Assembly: GCA_002306315.1 (NCBI GenBank)
Contig: DBRK01000012.1
Span: 1-22,673, forward strand
Source: Patescibacteria group bacterium UBA1370
GTDB taxonomy: Bacteria > Patescibacteriota > Microgenomatia > UBA1400 > PJMF01
Reading direction: 5' to 3'
Length of the DNA stretch: 22,673 nucleotides
The notes under the pieces were generated by a model. The model searched no databases, was not told the DNA's origin, and saw only the letters and a program-made list of their open reading frames with translations. The first letter of the stretch is position 1, and each line of letters begins with the position of its first letter. Of this stretch, positions 7,104-14,481 are shown in pieces. The translations under genes and the position numbers were made by a program.

Positions 7104-7904
7104 ATGAATGAAACAGTCCGCCAATATTTTCGCACTCTCAGATTGCCTAACCCCAGTTCTCACAAAGGCCAAAACGGCAAACTGCTCATCATCGGTGGTT
7201 CGGAACTTTTTCATGCTGCCAGCAAGTGGAGTCTTGACATTGCTTCAAAATTTGTGGACATGGTTTTCTACAGCTCCATACCAAGCAATAACGAACTGGT
7301 AAAAGAGGCAAAGGGGGAGTTTTGGAACGGCATTGTCATTTCCCGCCAGGATATTGAAGACTACATTGAAGAAGCGGATGCAGTTCTTATTGGTCCCGGC
7401 ATGACGCGGCAGAACGACACCAAAGAGATTACTGAGTATCTATTGACAAAATATCCACAGAAAAAATGGGTGCTTGACGCCGGGGCTTTGCAGATGGTTA
7501 ATCCTCAACTGTTTACTGGCAGTTGCATCATTACTCCGCATAGCCGGGAGCTGGCTTTGCTTGAGCAACAAACTAGCCGGCAAGAATTGCTGGACAAAGG
7601 AGTGACCATTGTGTTGAAAGGAAAAATCGATTTGGTGATGAAGGGGGGAGATACAATCGAAATCACCGGCGGCAATCCCGGCATGACCAAGGGCGGCACG
7701 GGCGATGTTTTAGCCGGCTTGATTTCTGCACTCTACGCCACCCAGGATCAACTAACAGCAACGGTCACAGCTTGCGCTGCCAACAAAGCAACTGGAGATG
7801 CTTTAAGCACTCAGGTTGGTCCCTATTACAACGCTAGTGATTTAGTGGAAAAATTACCCCAAGTTTTTTGGCAAATGGTTCAGGAAGCTCAGACTGCAGA
7901 TTAG
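7104..7904 (+). CDS. nnrD: ADP-dependent NAD(P)H-hydrate dehydratase
   Basis: Repairs hydrated NAD(P)H using ADP (or ATP), working with the NnrE epimerase. 266 aa, ribokinase-like fold, corresponding to the C-terminal half of YjeF. Motifs seen: HKGQNGKLLIIGGS near residue 20, an IGPGM turn, DAGAL, an ITPHSREL block, and the diagnostic GNPGMTKGGTGDVLAG at 190-205 with Asp201 in the GTGD anion-hole position. No NnrE domain is fused and none is visible in the window, so the epimerase must be elsewhere or absent. The gene has one of the clearest Shine-Dalgarno sites here (AGGAGA, 7095-7100). It ends 8 bases from the convergent DUF5654-like gene. Confidence 0.9.
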   Translation: MNETVRQYFRTLRLPNPSSHKGQNGKLLIIGGSELFHAASKWSLDIASKFVDMVFYSSIPSNNELVKEAKGEFWNGIVISRQDIEDYIEEADAVLIGPGMTRQNDTKEITEYLLTKYPQKKWVLDAGALQMVNPQLFTGSCIITPHSRELALLEQQTSRQELLDKGVTIVLKGKIDLVMKGGDTIEITGGNPGMTKGGTGDVLAGLISALYATQDQLTATVTACAANKATGDALSTQVGPYYNASDLVEKLPQVFWQMVQEAQTAD

Positions 7905-7912
7905 TCTAAGGG

Positions 7913-8275
7913 TTATTTCTTTTTTGTCCTTGATTTAGCAGTGTTCGCGGCTTTTGCGGTATATTTTCTTTTAGAGGTAGTTTCATTGCTAAGCAGCTTG
8001 CTGTTGATTTCCTCCATTTTCCTTTGGATAGAAGCCAACTGCATTGTCACCAACACCGCCAGTGCCGTCATCAGCAATGCGTAAATAAAGAGGGAAGTCA
8101 GCGTGCCGTCTTTTCCTAAATATGGATTGACATATCCGTCAATAAACGCCTTAATTAGTTCGTTCCAAGCCAAAGCCACCACCACACCAAAACCGCTGGT
8201 AGCCAGGGAAACCATATTTTTAATTAATACCAAGGGCAGTTCTCCAATTCTTTGCGGTGATTCAATTTTTGACAT
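7913..8275 (-). CDS. Small two-helix membrane protein, DUF5654-like
   Basis: 120 aa. Two hydrophobic segments (about residues 14-45 and 61-85) flank a short outer loop, followed by a lysine- and alanine-rich basic tail ending in KKK. The VVALAWNELIKAF stretch resembles DUF5654, a family seen in archaea and Patescibacteria; this is from memory and not certain. Function is unknown. The basic tail would lie in the cytosol and could touch nucleic acid or the membrane. It is a single gene between convergent nnrD and the divergent fic gene. It has the best promoter in the window, placed so that the mRNA would start at or next to the ATG. Confidence 0.65.
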   Translation of the reverse strand: MSKIESPQRIGELPLVLIKNMVSLATSGFGVVVALAWNELIKAFIDGYVNPYLGKDGTLTSLFIYALLMTALAVLVTMQLASIQRKMEEINSKLLSNETTSKRKYTAKAANTAKSRTKKK

Positions 8276-8281
8276 ATCAAA

Positions 8282-8310
8282 ATTCTAAGGCAAAAACCCA
8301 AAAATGTTAA
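8282..8310 (-). promoter_or_regulatory. Strong leaderless promoter of the DUF5654-like gene
   Basis: On the minus strand TTAACA (8310-8305, 5 of 6 matches to TTGACA) is followed by a 17-base spacer and TAGAAT (8287-8282, 5 of 6 matches to TATAAT). Only 6 bases then separate it from the ATG at 8275. This leaves no room for a Shine-Dalgarno in the mRNA. Confidence 0.7.
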
Positions 8311-8351
8311 GCCCAACAGGCTTTTCATCGCAATAAATGCAAAAATTACGG

Positions 8352-8389
8352 TATAATCAAAGCAGATTTTCCATATGTAATATTGAGGA
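8352..8389 (+). promoter_or_regulatory. -10 box and Shine-Dalgarno for the fic gene
   Basis: A perfect TATAAT at 8352-8357 would start an mRNA near 8364, giving a leader of about 37 bases. GAGGA at 8385-8389 lies 11 bases before ATG 8401. No good -35 is seen. The gap 8276-8400 between the divergent genes holds only these two promoters and a 5-bp hairpin (AAGCC/GGCTT, 8309-8323). Confidence 0.45.
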
Positions 8390-8400
8390 TTTTAAGCAAA

Positions 8401-9489
8401 ATGTACCAGCCGCACTTCACCATCACCAACAATCTGCTGACTTATATTTCCCGGATTGAATCTGCCAAAGCTCTGATTGAAAATGCGCCGTTGGTGCCGG
8501 CGTGGGAAGCAAAATTCCGCGACGACGCCATGACCAGGACGGTACACTATGGTACCAAAATCGAGGGCAATGACCTGACGGAAGAACAAGCTCAGCAAGT
8601 GGTGAGACTAAATGATGTGGCTGATACCCATGAGGTGATCAAACGAACCGGCATTATGGCCAGAGAACGGGATATCCAGGAAGTCATCAATTACCGCAAT
8701 GTGATGGCTTGGATTGACCGCCAGCAGACCCCGCAATTCAATAAGGTCTTCACCGAGGATACGCTCAAAACCATCCACAAACTAACAGTAGACCGCTTGG
8801 TTGATGAAGAATACCAAGGAAAATTCCGTGACAAACAGGTAATTCTCAGGAGCCCGGTGGGCGACGTGGTGTTCCGGCCGCCAGTGTCTGTGGAGATTCC
8901 TTATTTAATTGCTGATTTCTTTACTTGGTCGCACTCCGATGCTGCCACGCGCCTGCATCCGGTCATCCGGGCGGCAATCACTCATTATCAATTGGTTTAT
9001 ATCCATCCATTTATTGAAGGCAACGGTCGCACCGCCAGGGCGATGGCAATGCTGCAGCTGTACTCTTTGGGATATGATTTCAAACGCTTCTTCTCGATTG
9101 AGCAGTATTTTGACAGTGACGTGCAGGCATATTATCAGGCTTTGTTGTCAGTGCAGCATACTCCCAACAGTGACATGAGTTACTGGCTCGAATATTTTTG
9201 TTATGGTTTGGCAATTGAGATTGATAAGGTTAAACAGCAGGTGCTGAAACTTTCCCGTGACCTAAAACTTAAAAAAGAGCTGGGAACCCAGGTGGCTTTG
9301 TCGGAGCGGCAAATCTTGCTGTTGGAGCTTTTCCATCAACAAGAGACAGTGACTTCCGATGATATGCAACGGGTGTTGCCAAATATCTCAGTAGACACCA
9401 TTTTGCGTGATGTCAAAGATTTAATTAAAAAAGGAGTCATTGAAAAGCGCGGCGTAACCAAGGGTGTGACTTACAGGTTAGCCGATTAG
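8401..9489 (+). CDS. Fic family protein with C-terminal winged helix
   Basis: Probable AMP-transferase (or de-AMPylase) that modifies a target protein hydroxyl using ATP. 362 aa from ATG 8401; an upstream TTG at 8383 overlaps the ribosome binding site and is not used. Domain order: an N-terminal Fic_N-like helical part (1 to about 90) with a TKIEGN segment in the place of the inhibitory helix, the Fic core with the full active-site motif HPFIEGNGRTAR at 202-213 (His202, Asn208, Arg210), and a winged-helix DNA-binding domain at about 295-362. In the inhibitory motif (S/T)xxxE(G/N) the position four before the Glu is Gly, with Thr one place later. The ligase gene begins 17 bases downstream. The target is unknown; the helix-turn-helix suggests self-regulation or DNA-linked control. 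Confidence 0.9.
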   Translation: MYQPHFTITNNLLTYISRIESAKALIENAPLVPAWEAKFRDDAMTRTVHYGTKIEGNDLTEEQAQQVVRLNDVADTHEVIKRTGIMARERDIQEVINYRNVMAWIDRQQTPQFNKVFTEDTLKTIHKLTVDRLVDEEYQGKFRDKQVILRSPVGDVVFRPPVSVEIPYLIADFFTWSHSDAATRLHPVIRAAITHYQLVYIHPFIEGNGRTARAMAMLQLYSLGYDFKRFFSIEQYFDSDVQAYYQALLSVQHTPNSDMSYWLEYFCYGLAIEIDKVKQQVLKLSRDLKLKKELGTQVALSERQILLLELFHQQETVTSDDMQRVLPNISVDTILRDVKDLIKKGVIEKRGVTKGVTYRLAD

Positions 9490-9506
9490 TTGCTAGACTA
9501 AATAAC

Positions 9507-11324
9507 ATGAACTTTGCCCAGTTTGCAGAATTTCTGCAAAGACTTGAACAAACATCAGGACGTCTGGAGATGACTGCGATTCTGGCCGAGCTTTATCAAG
9601 CATTGGATCCAGTAGAGATCAAGCCGGCCAGTTATTTAATGCAAGGCAGTTTGGTGCCGGCATATCAGTCCCTGGAGTTTCAATTATCCAACAAAATGGT
9701 GATCCGAGCCTTGAGCAGGTTACAGGCAAATTACTCGGCTGCCGGCGTTAGCGGTGATAAGTATGCCGGTGCTGCGGTGGGTTTGTTTGGCGAAGAAGAT
9801 TTAGGCGCTATCACCGCGGAAGTAGAAAAAGCATTTAAGAAATATGGTGACCTAGGTTTGGTGGCGGAAGAAATTGCCGCCGCCGGCCAGTCTGATGACC
9901 TTAGTCTGCTTGACGTTTACAACCGCCTTTATGAAATTGCCGGTTTCGCCGGCGGCGGCTCCCAAGAACGCAAAGTTGCCGGCTTGGTTGACCTGCTCAG
10001 CGGTTTGACGCCACTGGGTGCAAAATTTGCTGTCCGGATTGTGATTGGCAAGCTCCGCCTGGGTTTTTCCACTATGACCATGTTGGATGCGTTGTCCTGG
10101 GCGGTGACCAGCAACAAAGAACATCATGATATTCTGGAGGCGGCTTACCAGAAGCGCGCCGATGTTGGTGAGCTGGCGGAGTTTTATCTCATGCACCGGC
10201 AACAACTGGTTGCCGGCCAAGACGCGGCGACCATGCTCGAGGACTACACAGTTGAAGTGGGGGTGCCGGTGGTGCCAGCGCTGTGCCAGCGCTTAAACAG
10301 TACCGAGGAAATAATTGAAAAAATGGGCAAGGTTTTGGCTGAACCCAAATACGATGGCTTGCGGATTCAGATCCATTTTATTCGCGGCAAAAACAATCAG
10401 TCTGATCAAGTGACCGCCTTTACTCGTAACCTAGAAGATATCTCCCACATGTTTCCGGAGCTCAATAAGCTTGGTCGCTACCTTAATTCTGACCGCTGTA
10501 TTTTAGATGCCGAGGCAATTGGATATGACCCGGTGGCAGATCGGTTGCTGACTTTTCAGCAAACCATCACCCGCAAGCGCAAACACGGTATAGATGAAGC
10601 AGCGCAAAAAGTGCCGGTGCGTTTTTACGTCTTTGACATTCTCAAAGCTGACAATGAATCCTTGATCAATAAGCCCTTAGAAGAGCGCAAAAAAGTATTG
10701 CAGCGGGTTTTACAGGCAAACTCCCAGTTTATTAACACACCGACGCTGGAAAGCAGCGACCCCGGCGAACTTCGGGAGTACCATGAAGAATTGCTCAAAG
10801 AAGGGTTGGAAGGGGCGGTGATGAAGCAGCTCGGCAGCAACTACCAGAGCGGCCGCAAGGGCTGGAAATGGGTCAAGATCAAGGAAACCGAGGGCACCAG
10901 AGGCAAGCTCTCAGATACTTTGGACTTGATTGTTTTGGGATACTATTCCGGGCGCGGCAAGCGCATCGCCCTCGGCATCGGCGCTTTCCTGGTAGGAACA
11001 GTTGAGGATGCAGGCAGTGAAGAGATTAAGACCATAGCCAAAATTGGCACTGGCCTGACTGATGAGCAGTTCCTAGAGCTCCGTGAGCGGTTGCAGCCAC
11101 TGGAATCTCCTTCCAAACCCAGTCAATATGACGTGCCGGCGGGTTTAGTTCCTGACGTCTGGGTACAGCCGAAATTGGTGGTAGAGATTGCCGCTGACGA
11201 GATTACCAAATCGCCAATTCACACCGCTGGCATTGCTTTGCGTTTTCCCAGATTAGTGAAATTTCGGGATGATAAGACTTGGGAGCAGGCTACGACAATA
11301 GTGGAGATGAAGCAGATAATCTAG
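9507..11324 (+). CDS. lig: ATP-dependent DNA ligase
   Basis: Seals DNA nicks through an enzyme-AMP intermediate. 605 aa, the size and layout of archaeal-type ligases. An N-terminal DNA-binding domain spans about residues 1-230 (KLRLGFSTMTMLDAL near its end). The nucleotidyltransferase core has motif I EPKYDGLR with adenylated Lys281, motif III DAE at 334-336, motif IV EGAVMK at 435-440, and motif V KGWKWVKIK at 451-459. A C-terminal OB-fold follows. Bacterial replication normally uses NAD-dependent LigA, so this enzyme is either an additional repair ligase or a replacement. LigA is not in this window. A weak TAGACT 7 bases before the ATG (9494-9499) may be its own -10. Identification is secure. 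Confidence 0.95.
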   Translation: MNFAQFAEFLQRLEQTSGRLEMTAILAELYQALDPVEIKPASYLMQGSLVPAYQSLEFQLSNKMVIRALSRLQANYSAAGVSGDKYAGAAVGLFGEEDLGAITAEVEKAFKKYGDLGLVAEEIAAAGQSDDLSLLDVYNRLYEIAGFAGGGSQERKVAGLVDLLSGLTPLGAKFAVRIVIGKLRLGFSTMTMLDALSWAVTSNKEHHDILEAAYQKRADVGELAEFYLMHRQQLVAGQDAATMLEDYTVEVGVPVVPALCQRLNSTEEIIEKMGKVLAEPKYDGLRIQIHFIRGKNNQSDQVTAFTRNLEDISHMFPELNKLGRYLNSDRCILDAEAIGYDPVADRLLTFQQTITRKRKHGIDEAAQKVPVRFYVFDILKADNESLINKPLEERKKVLQRVLQANSQFINTPTLESSDPGELREYHEELLKEGLEGAVMKQLGSNYQSGRKGWKWVKIKETEGTRGKLSDTLDLIVLGYYSGRGKRIALGIGAFLVGTVEDAGSEEIKTIAKIGTGLTDEQFLELRERLQPLESPSKPSQYDVPAGLVPDVWVQPKLVVEIAADEITKSPIHTAGIALRFPRLVKFRDDKTWEQATTIVEMKQII

Positions 11325-11354
11325 CTTCATCAGCTTCCAAAATTTTTTTGCGAT

Positions 11355-12194
11355 ATGAAGATTGCAGTCATTATCATTACCTACAACCGTGTGGATGACG
11401 CCAAAATCAACATGGAGTTAATCCGCCATCTCTGGACCCACCAGGAGCAACTCAGGGATATCACTCTGATTCATGTCTTTAATGGCCGACCCGAATGGTA
11501 TCCCCACTTATGTCTGGAAGATGTCCTATTGCGAACAGAAAATCGCGGACATTTTGAGGGAGCAGCGGCCATGATTGACGAGGGCATCGGCTATGTCCTT
11601 AAAGAAAAGAAAAAATATGACTACATTGTAGTGTTGTCAGCAGATACTTGGTTGGTAAAACCGGAAAAAGTTGCCGCCATACTTGAAAAAATGCAGAAAG
11701 AAAAGAAGCTGCTAACAACTTCACTCTGGTTTTCTGCCCAGGTGGTGCCAAATAATTTTGCCACAGAATTTTTTATCATTGATCCCCGCTTGGCAGCCAA
11801 GGTATTTCCGCTCAAGGTGGATGAGTTTGACAGCCGGCATTCTTTTTTGGCAAAAGTCCATAAGATTGTTGACCCTTTGCCGATGTTGGCTGTGCCTAAG
11901 GTTGAGCTCTCGCTTACTGATAATATTTGGCAGGAGTTTTCTGCCAACCACCAGCTGTTGGCAATGAAAGACAGGATTATGTTAACCCCGGGACGAAAAT
12001 TGGTTTGGGTAGGCAATCGCCACTTCAGTCCTGACCTGGGTTATTTCTCCCATCATGATTTAAAGAAAAAACTCAAATTGCTGGGGAAACTGAAGCCGGA
12101 AATATTCAAAGCAGAACAGCCATTTGTCCATTTGCGGGCATGTTTTCACAAACTAAACGGTTCGAGCAATCTCAGCGATAGCGGTCGTCCATAG
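11355..12194 (+). CDS. Probable glycosyltransferase (GT-A-like fold)
   Basis: 279 aa. The start MKIAVIIITYNR is the first strand and nucleotide-sugar loop typical of GT2-like enzymes. The middle has a YIVVLSADTWLV strand where a DxD motif would lie, but only one Asp is present. The rest does not closely follow GT2, so this may be a divergent or metal-independent glycosyltransferase, or a related nucleotide-diphospho-sugar-fold protein. No membrane helix is seen. The C-terminal 23 bases overlap, head to head, the end of the downstream minus-strand GT2 gene (12172-12194). Neighbouring GT2 genes support a role in surface glycan synthesis. Fold likely, activity inferred. Confidence 0.6.
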   Translation: MKIAVIIITYNRVDDAKINMELIRHLWTHQEQLRDITLIHVFNGRPEWYPHLCLEDVLLRTENRGHFEGAAAMIDEGIGYVLKEKKKYDYIVVLSADTWLVKPEKVAAILEKMQKEKKLLTTSLWFSAQVVPNNFATEFFIIDPRLAAKVFPLKVDEFDSRHSFLAKVHKIVDPLPMLAVPKVELSLTDNIWQEFSANHQLLAMKDRIMLTPGRKLVWVGNRHFSPDLGYFSHHDLKKKLKLLGKLKPEIFKAEQPFVHLRACFHKLNGSSNLSDSGRP

Positions 12195-12903
12195 GGTAAA
12201 TCCTGGATGGATTTGTTGGCAGCAGCGGCAGAGGGGATATCCGTGCTAGCTCTACTAACGCCTGATTAAGTGACCAACGCCATACACCCTGATATTGCAG
12301 CCTCCGGTTATTGAGGCCGTATTTTGGTTGTTTCAGCAATACAAACTCTCCGCCATTATTGAAAATTCGATCAACTAACTCGGTTCCTTCGTTGATGGTG
12401 ATTTTTTTGTTAAAACCCTTCAATTTTCTAAAAAGCTGGGTGTCGCAGATGAAGACTGTTTCTACCACTCGGGGTTTTCCAAGGAGTTTGGTCAGCTGCA
12501 TATAATGATAGGCTAATCTCTGCAGCGATCTGTGCACCGGGTTCCGGCTGAGAACATAGTAGCTGGTTGTAGCGCAGCAATTTCGAACGTCTGTCAGCTG
12601 AAGGTGAACTAACTCTAGATAATTTTTTGGCAAGCGGACGTCGGCATCGACAAAAATAATCCACGGGGTATTGGCTTTATTAGCTGCCCAGTTTTTTTGA
12701 TAGCTCACATGCCTTTTTTGAGAATTGAGAATGGTCAGGTTAAGTTTTTTTTGAAATCTTGTGGCATATTTGACAGTTTTGTCGGTAGAGCGGCCATCAA
12801 CAACTATGACCCGAAAATCTTTGTAGGTTTGTTGACAAAGATCATCTAGCAAAAGGGGAAGGCATTTTTCCTCGTTGTAACTCGGAATGATGACAGTGAA
12901 CAT
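12172..12903 (-). CDS. Family 2 glycosyltransferase
   Basis: 243 aa, GT-A fold, inverting sugar transfer from a nucleotide donor. Seen: the first strand MFTVIIPSYNEE, the VVDGRSTDKT segment with Asp36, an RHVSYQKNWAANKA block, and the DxD motif IIFVDADVRLP with Asp86 and Asp88. No membrane helices, so cytosolic or peripheral. It is the second gene of a two-gene minus-strand unit, 12 bases after its paralogue. Residue-by-residue layout matches the paralogue from the first strand through the DxD, indicating tandem duplication. Acceptor and sugar unknown. Confidence 0.88.
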   Translation of the reverse strand: MFTVIIPSYNEEKCLPLLLDDLCQQTYKDFRVIVVDGRSTDKTVKYATRFQKKLNLTILNSQKRHVSYQKNWAANKANTPWIIFVDADVRLPKNYLELVHLQLTDVRNCCATTSYYVLSRNPVHRSLQRLAYHYMQLTKLLGKPRVVETVFICDTQLFRKLKGFNKKITINEGTELVDRIFNNGGEFVLLKQPKYGLNNRRLQYQGVWRWSLNQALVELARISPLPLLPTNPSRIYPMDDRYR

Positions 12904-12915
12904 AGGTGCTGTTGC

Positions 12916-13821
12916 TCAGCTGATTTGCAATTCCTTTAGAGTGCTTAACAGCTTGCGGGCGTGTTGCAGTTGTTTTTTTGAAGCGGTTTTGACGTAGCGG
13001 TTGAGGCTGCCAAACAATGACGCGGTTTCCGATTCGTAGTAGCCGCCGCCCTTCATCACGTACCCGTAATCTTCTTCGGAAAAATCAGCACCCTGTAGAT
13101 ATTTGAGCATCAACATTCCGGTTGAGCGGGCCATTTTGAGCGTGCCTTCTTTTCTCATTCGCCGAAGGGAATAATAGTATCTTGGTTCGCGGAATATTTG
13201 GTAGCTAAAGCCATTTTCGACGGCTTGCTGCAAAAATAGTGCATCTTCGAATACTTTTTGATTTTCGTCAAATTTAACCTTTTTGAGTACATTATGTTGA
13301 GCACCGATCATAGCGCCGAACGCGGCTTCCTGGCCGATGCTTTTGAATAATTCAAAACTGAAATTAATCGATTTTTCAATAGCTTGGTTAATGCGAGTCT
13401 CGTTATCATTGACACGGACCCAAGTCGTGAAAACATCGGTTTCGGGATGGCGGGCGAGTTGGTATTTGACACCATCTAGAAAGTAAGTTGGCAGCCGATT
13501 ATCGGCATCCATGAATATCACCCATTGGCCGTTAGCTTTGGCGGCGCCGAAGTTGCGTTGGAAACCGACGTTGCGTTTCTCTACGCTGTAAATTGTCAGC
13601 GGCAATGTTTTTGTATACTCCAAAGCTTTGTTGACAGTTTCATCTTCAGAATTGCCATCTACTAAAATAACCTCAAAAACATCATTGGTTTGGTTAGCCA
13701 AGTCAGACAGTAATCCTGGCAAACTGACCGCTTCATTTAGAGCAGGTATGACAATAGAAAAATAAGGTTGTTTTTTGCTGACGGTTTTTGGTTTATAGAT
13801 TGTATTTACATCTACTGACAT
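12916..13821 (-). CDS. Family 2 glycosyltransferase, larger paralogue
   Basis: 301 aa from the ATG at 13821. A TTG at 13851 would add ten residues but overlaps the -10 box of this gene's own promoter, so it is rejected. After a short N-terminal extension, FSIVIPALNEA opens the GT-A domain, LVDGNSEDET gives Asp55, RNVGFQRNFGAAKA follows, and the DxD is Asp105-Ala-Asp107 in IFMDADNRLP. A FEDALFLQQA segment supplies the probable catalytic-base region (ED). The C-terminal 70 residues (helical, basic) have no counterpart in the 243-aa paralogue. Together the pair probably adds successive sugars to a lipid-linked or surface glycan. Confidence 0.88.
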   Translation of the reverse strand: MSVDVNTIYKPKTVSKKQPYFSIVIPALNEAVSLPGLLSDLANQTNDVFEVILVDGNSEDETVNKALEYTKTLPLTIYSVEKRNVGFQRNFGAAKANGQWVIFMDADNRLPTYFLDGVKYQLARHPETDVFTTWVRVNDNETRINQAIEKSINFSFELFKSIGQEAAFGAMIGAQHNVLKKVKFDENQKVFEDALFLQQAVENGFSYQIFREPRYYYSLRRMRKEGTLKMARSTGMLMLKYLQGADFSEEDYGYVMKGGGYYESETASLFGSLNRYVKTASKKQLQHARKLLSTLKELQIS

Positions 13822-13825
13822 ACCG

Positions 13826-13852
13826 TTACCATTATACCTCAGATGATACAAT
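13826..13852. promoter_or_regulatory. Overlapping divergent promoters, both leaderless-type
   Basis: For the minus strand, TATAAT at 13836-13831 lies 9 bases before ATG 13821. For the plus strand, TACAAT at 13847-13852 lies 6 bases before ATG 13859. The two -10 boxes are 10 bases apart and the upstream promoter half of each covers the other. TTACCA at 13826-13831 could be a plus-strand -35 but with a short 15-base spacer. Confidence 0.6.
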
Positions 13853-13858
13853 CAATAT

Positions 13859-14419
13859 ATGAATCGCTCTCTTACCGCCGTTATCGGTCTGGGCAACCCT
13901 GGCGCCGCCTATGCTGGCACCAGGCATAATGCCGGTCATGAAGTCCTGGATGCTATTGCCCGCGAATTCCTGTGTGAAAATTTCTCCGAGAATAAAAAAA
14001 TCAACTCAGCAGTTGGCAAAACCAGCGACTATTTGTTCGCGAAAACCTTAACCTACATGAACTTATCCGGCCAAGCAGTGAGGGCTCTGGTAGATTATTA
14101 TCAGCTAGAAACTAGTCAAGTTTACATTATTCATGACGATCTGGACCTGGAATTGGGCACTTACAAAATCCAGTTCGGCAAAGGGCCGGAACTGCACAAC
14201 GGGCTGTTATCTATTTATCAGCATCTTGGCACCAAGAATTTTTGGCATGTGCGGGTCGGAGTCGATAACCGCCAAGGCAGCCGGGCGATGGAACCAAGCG
14301 ACTACGTTTTGCAGCGTTTTTCCACAGAGGAAAAAGCTGCCTTTGATATCGCTTTGAGAAAACTAGTTGAGGAATTAGTCGTGCACCTCAAGACTCATCA
14401 CCAAGCGCCGGCGGTTTAG
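13859..14419 (+). CDS. pth: Peptidyl-tRNA hydrolase
   Basis: Recycles tRNA by cutting peptides from peptidyl-tRNA released by stalled ribosomes. 186 aa, normal length. The motifs line up with E. coli Pth numbering: GLGNPG with Asn13, TRHNAG with catalytic His23, KTLTYMNLSG, HDDLDL with Asp93, and HNGL with Asn114. The loop before HNGL reads GKGPEL, where the family usually has GGSAG or GGHGG, so the Gly directly before His113 is Leu; the catalytic residues are intact. The start is 6 bases after TACAAT, with no Shine-Dalgarno. It is probably the first gene of the plus-strand run. Confidence 0.95.
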   Translation: MNRSLTAVIGLGNPGAAYAGTRHNAGHEVLDAIAREFLCENFSENKKINSAVGKTSDYLFAKTLTYMNLSGQAVRALVDYYQLETSQVYIIHDDLDLELGTYKIQFGKGPELHNGLLSIYQHLGTKNFWHVRVGVDNRQGSRAMEPSDYVLQRFSTEEKAAFDIALRKLVEELVVHLKTHHQAPAV

Positions 14420-14481
14420 TCACTGAGCAAAATGTTTTACCTGCTTTCAGTTGGTTGCCAGCTTAGGTATGCTAAATAGCG

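Noticed and set aside
8309..8325. AAGCC-loop-GGCTTTT hairpin resembling a small terminator
   Set aside because: Only a 5-bp stem and four T; it lies between two divergent promoters and overlaps the -35 of the DUF5654-like gene, where a terminator makes little sense.
8383..8400. TTG start for the Fic protein
   Set aside because: It overlaps the GAGGA ribosome binding site; ATG 8401 gives the usual MYQPHFT-type opening.
13822..13851. TTG start adding ten residues to the 301-aa glycosyltransferase
   Set aside because: The extension covers the TATAAT box and the divergent promoter; ATG 13821 is preferred.
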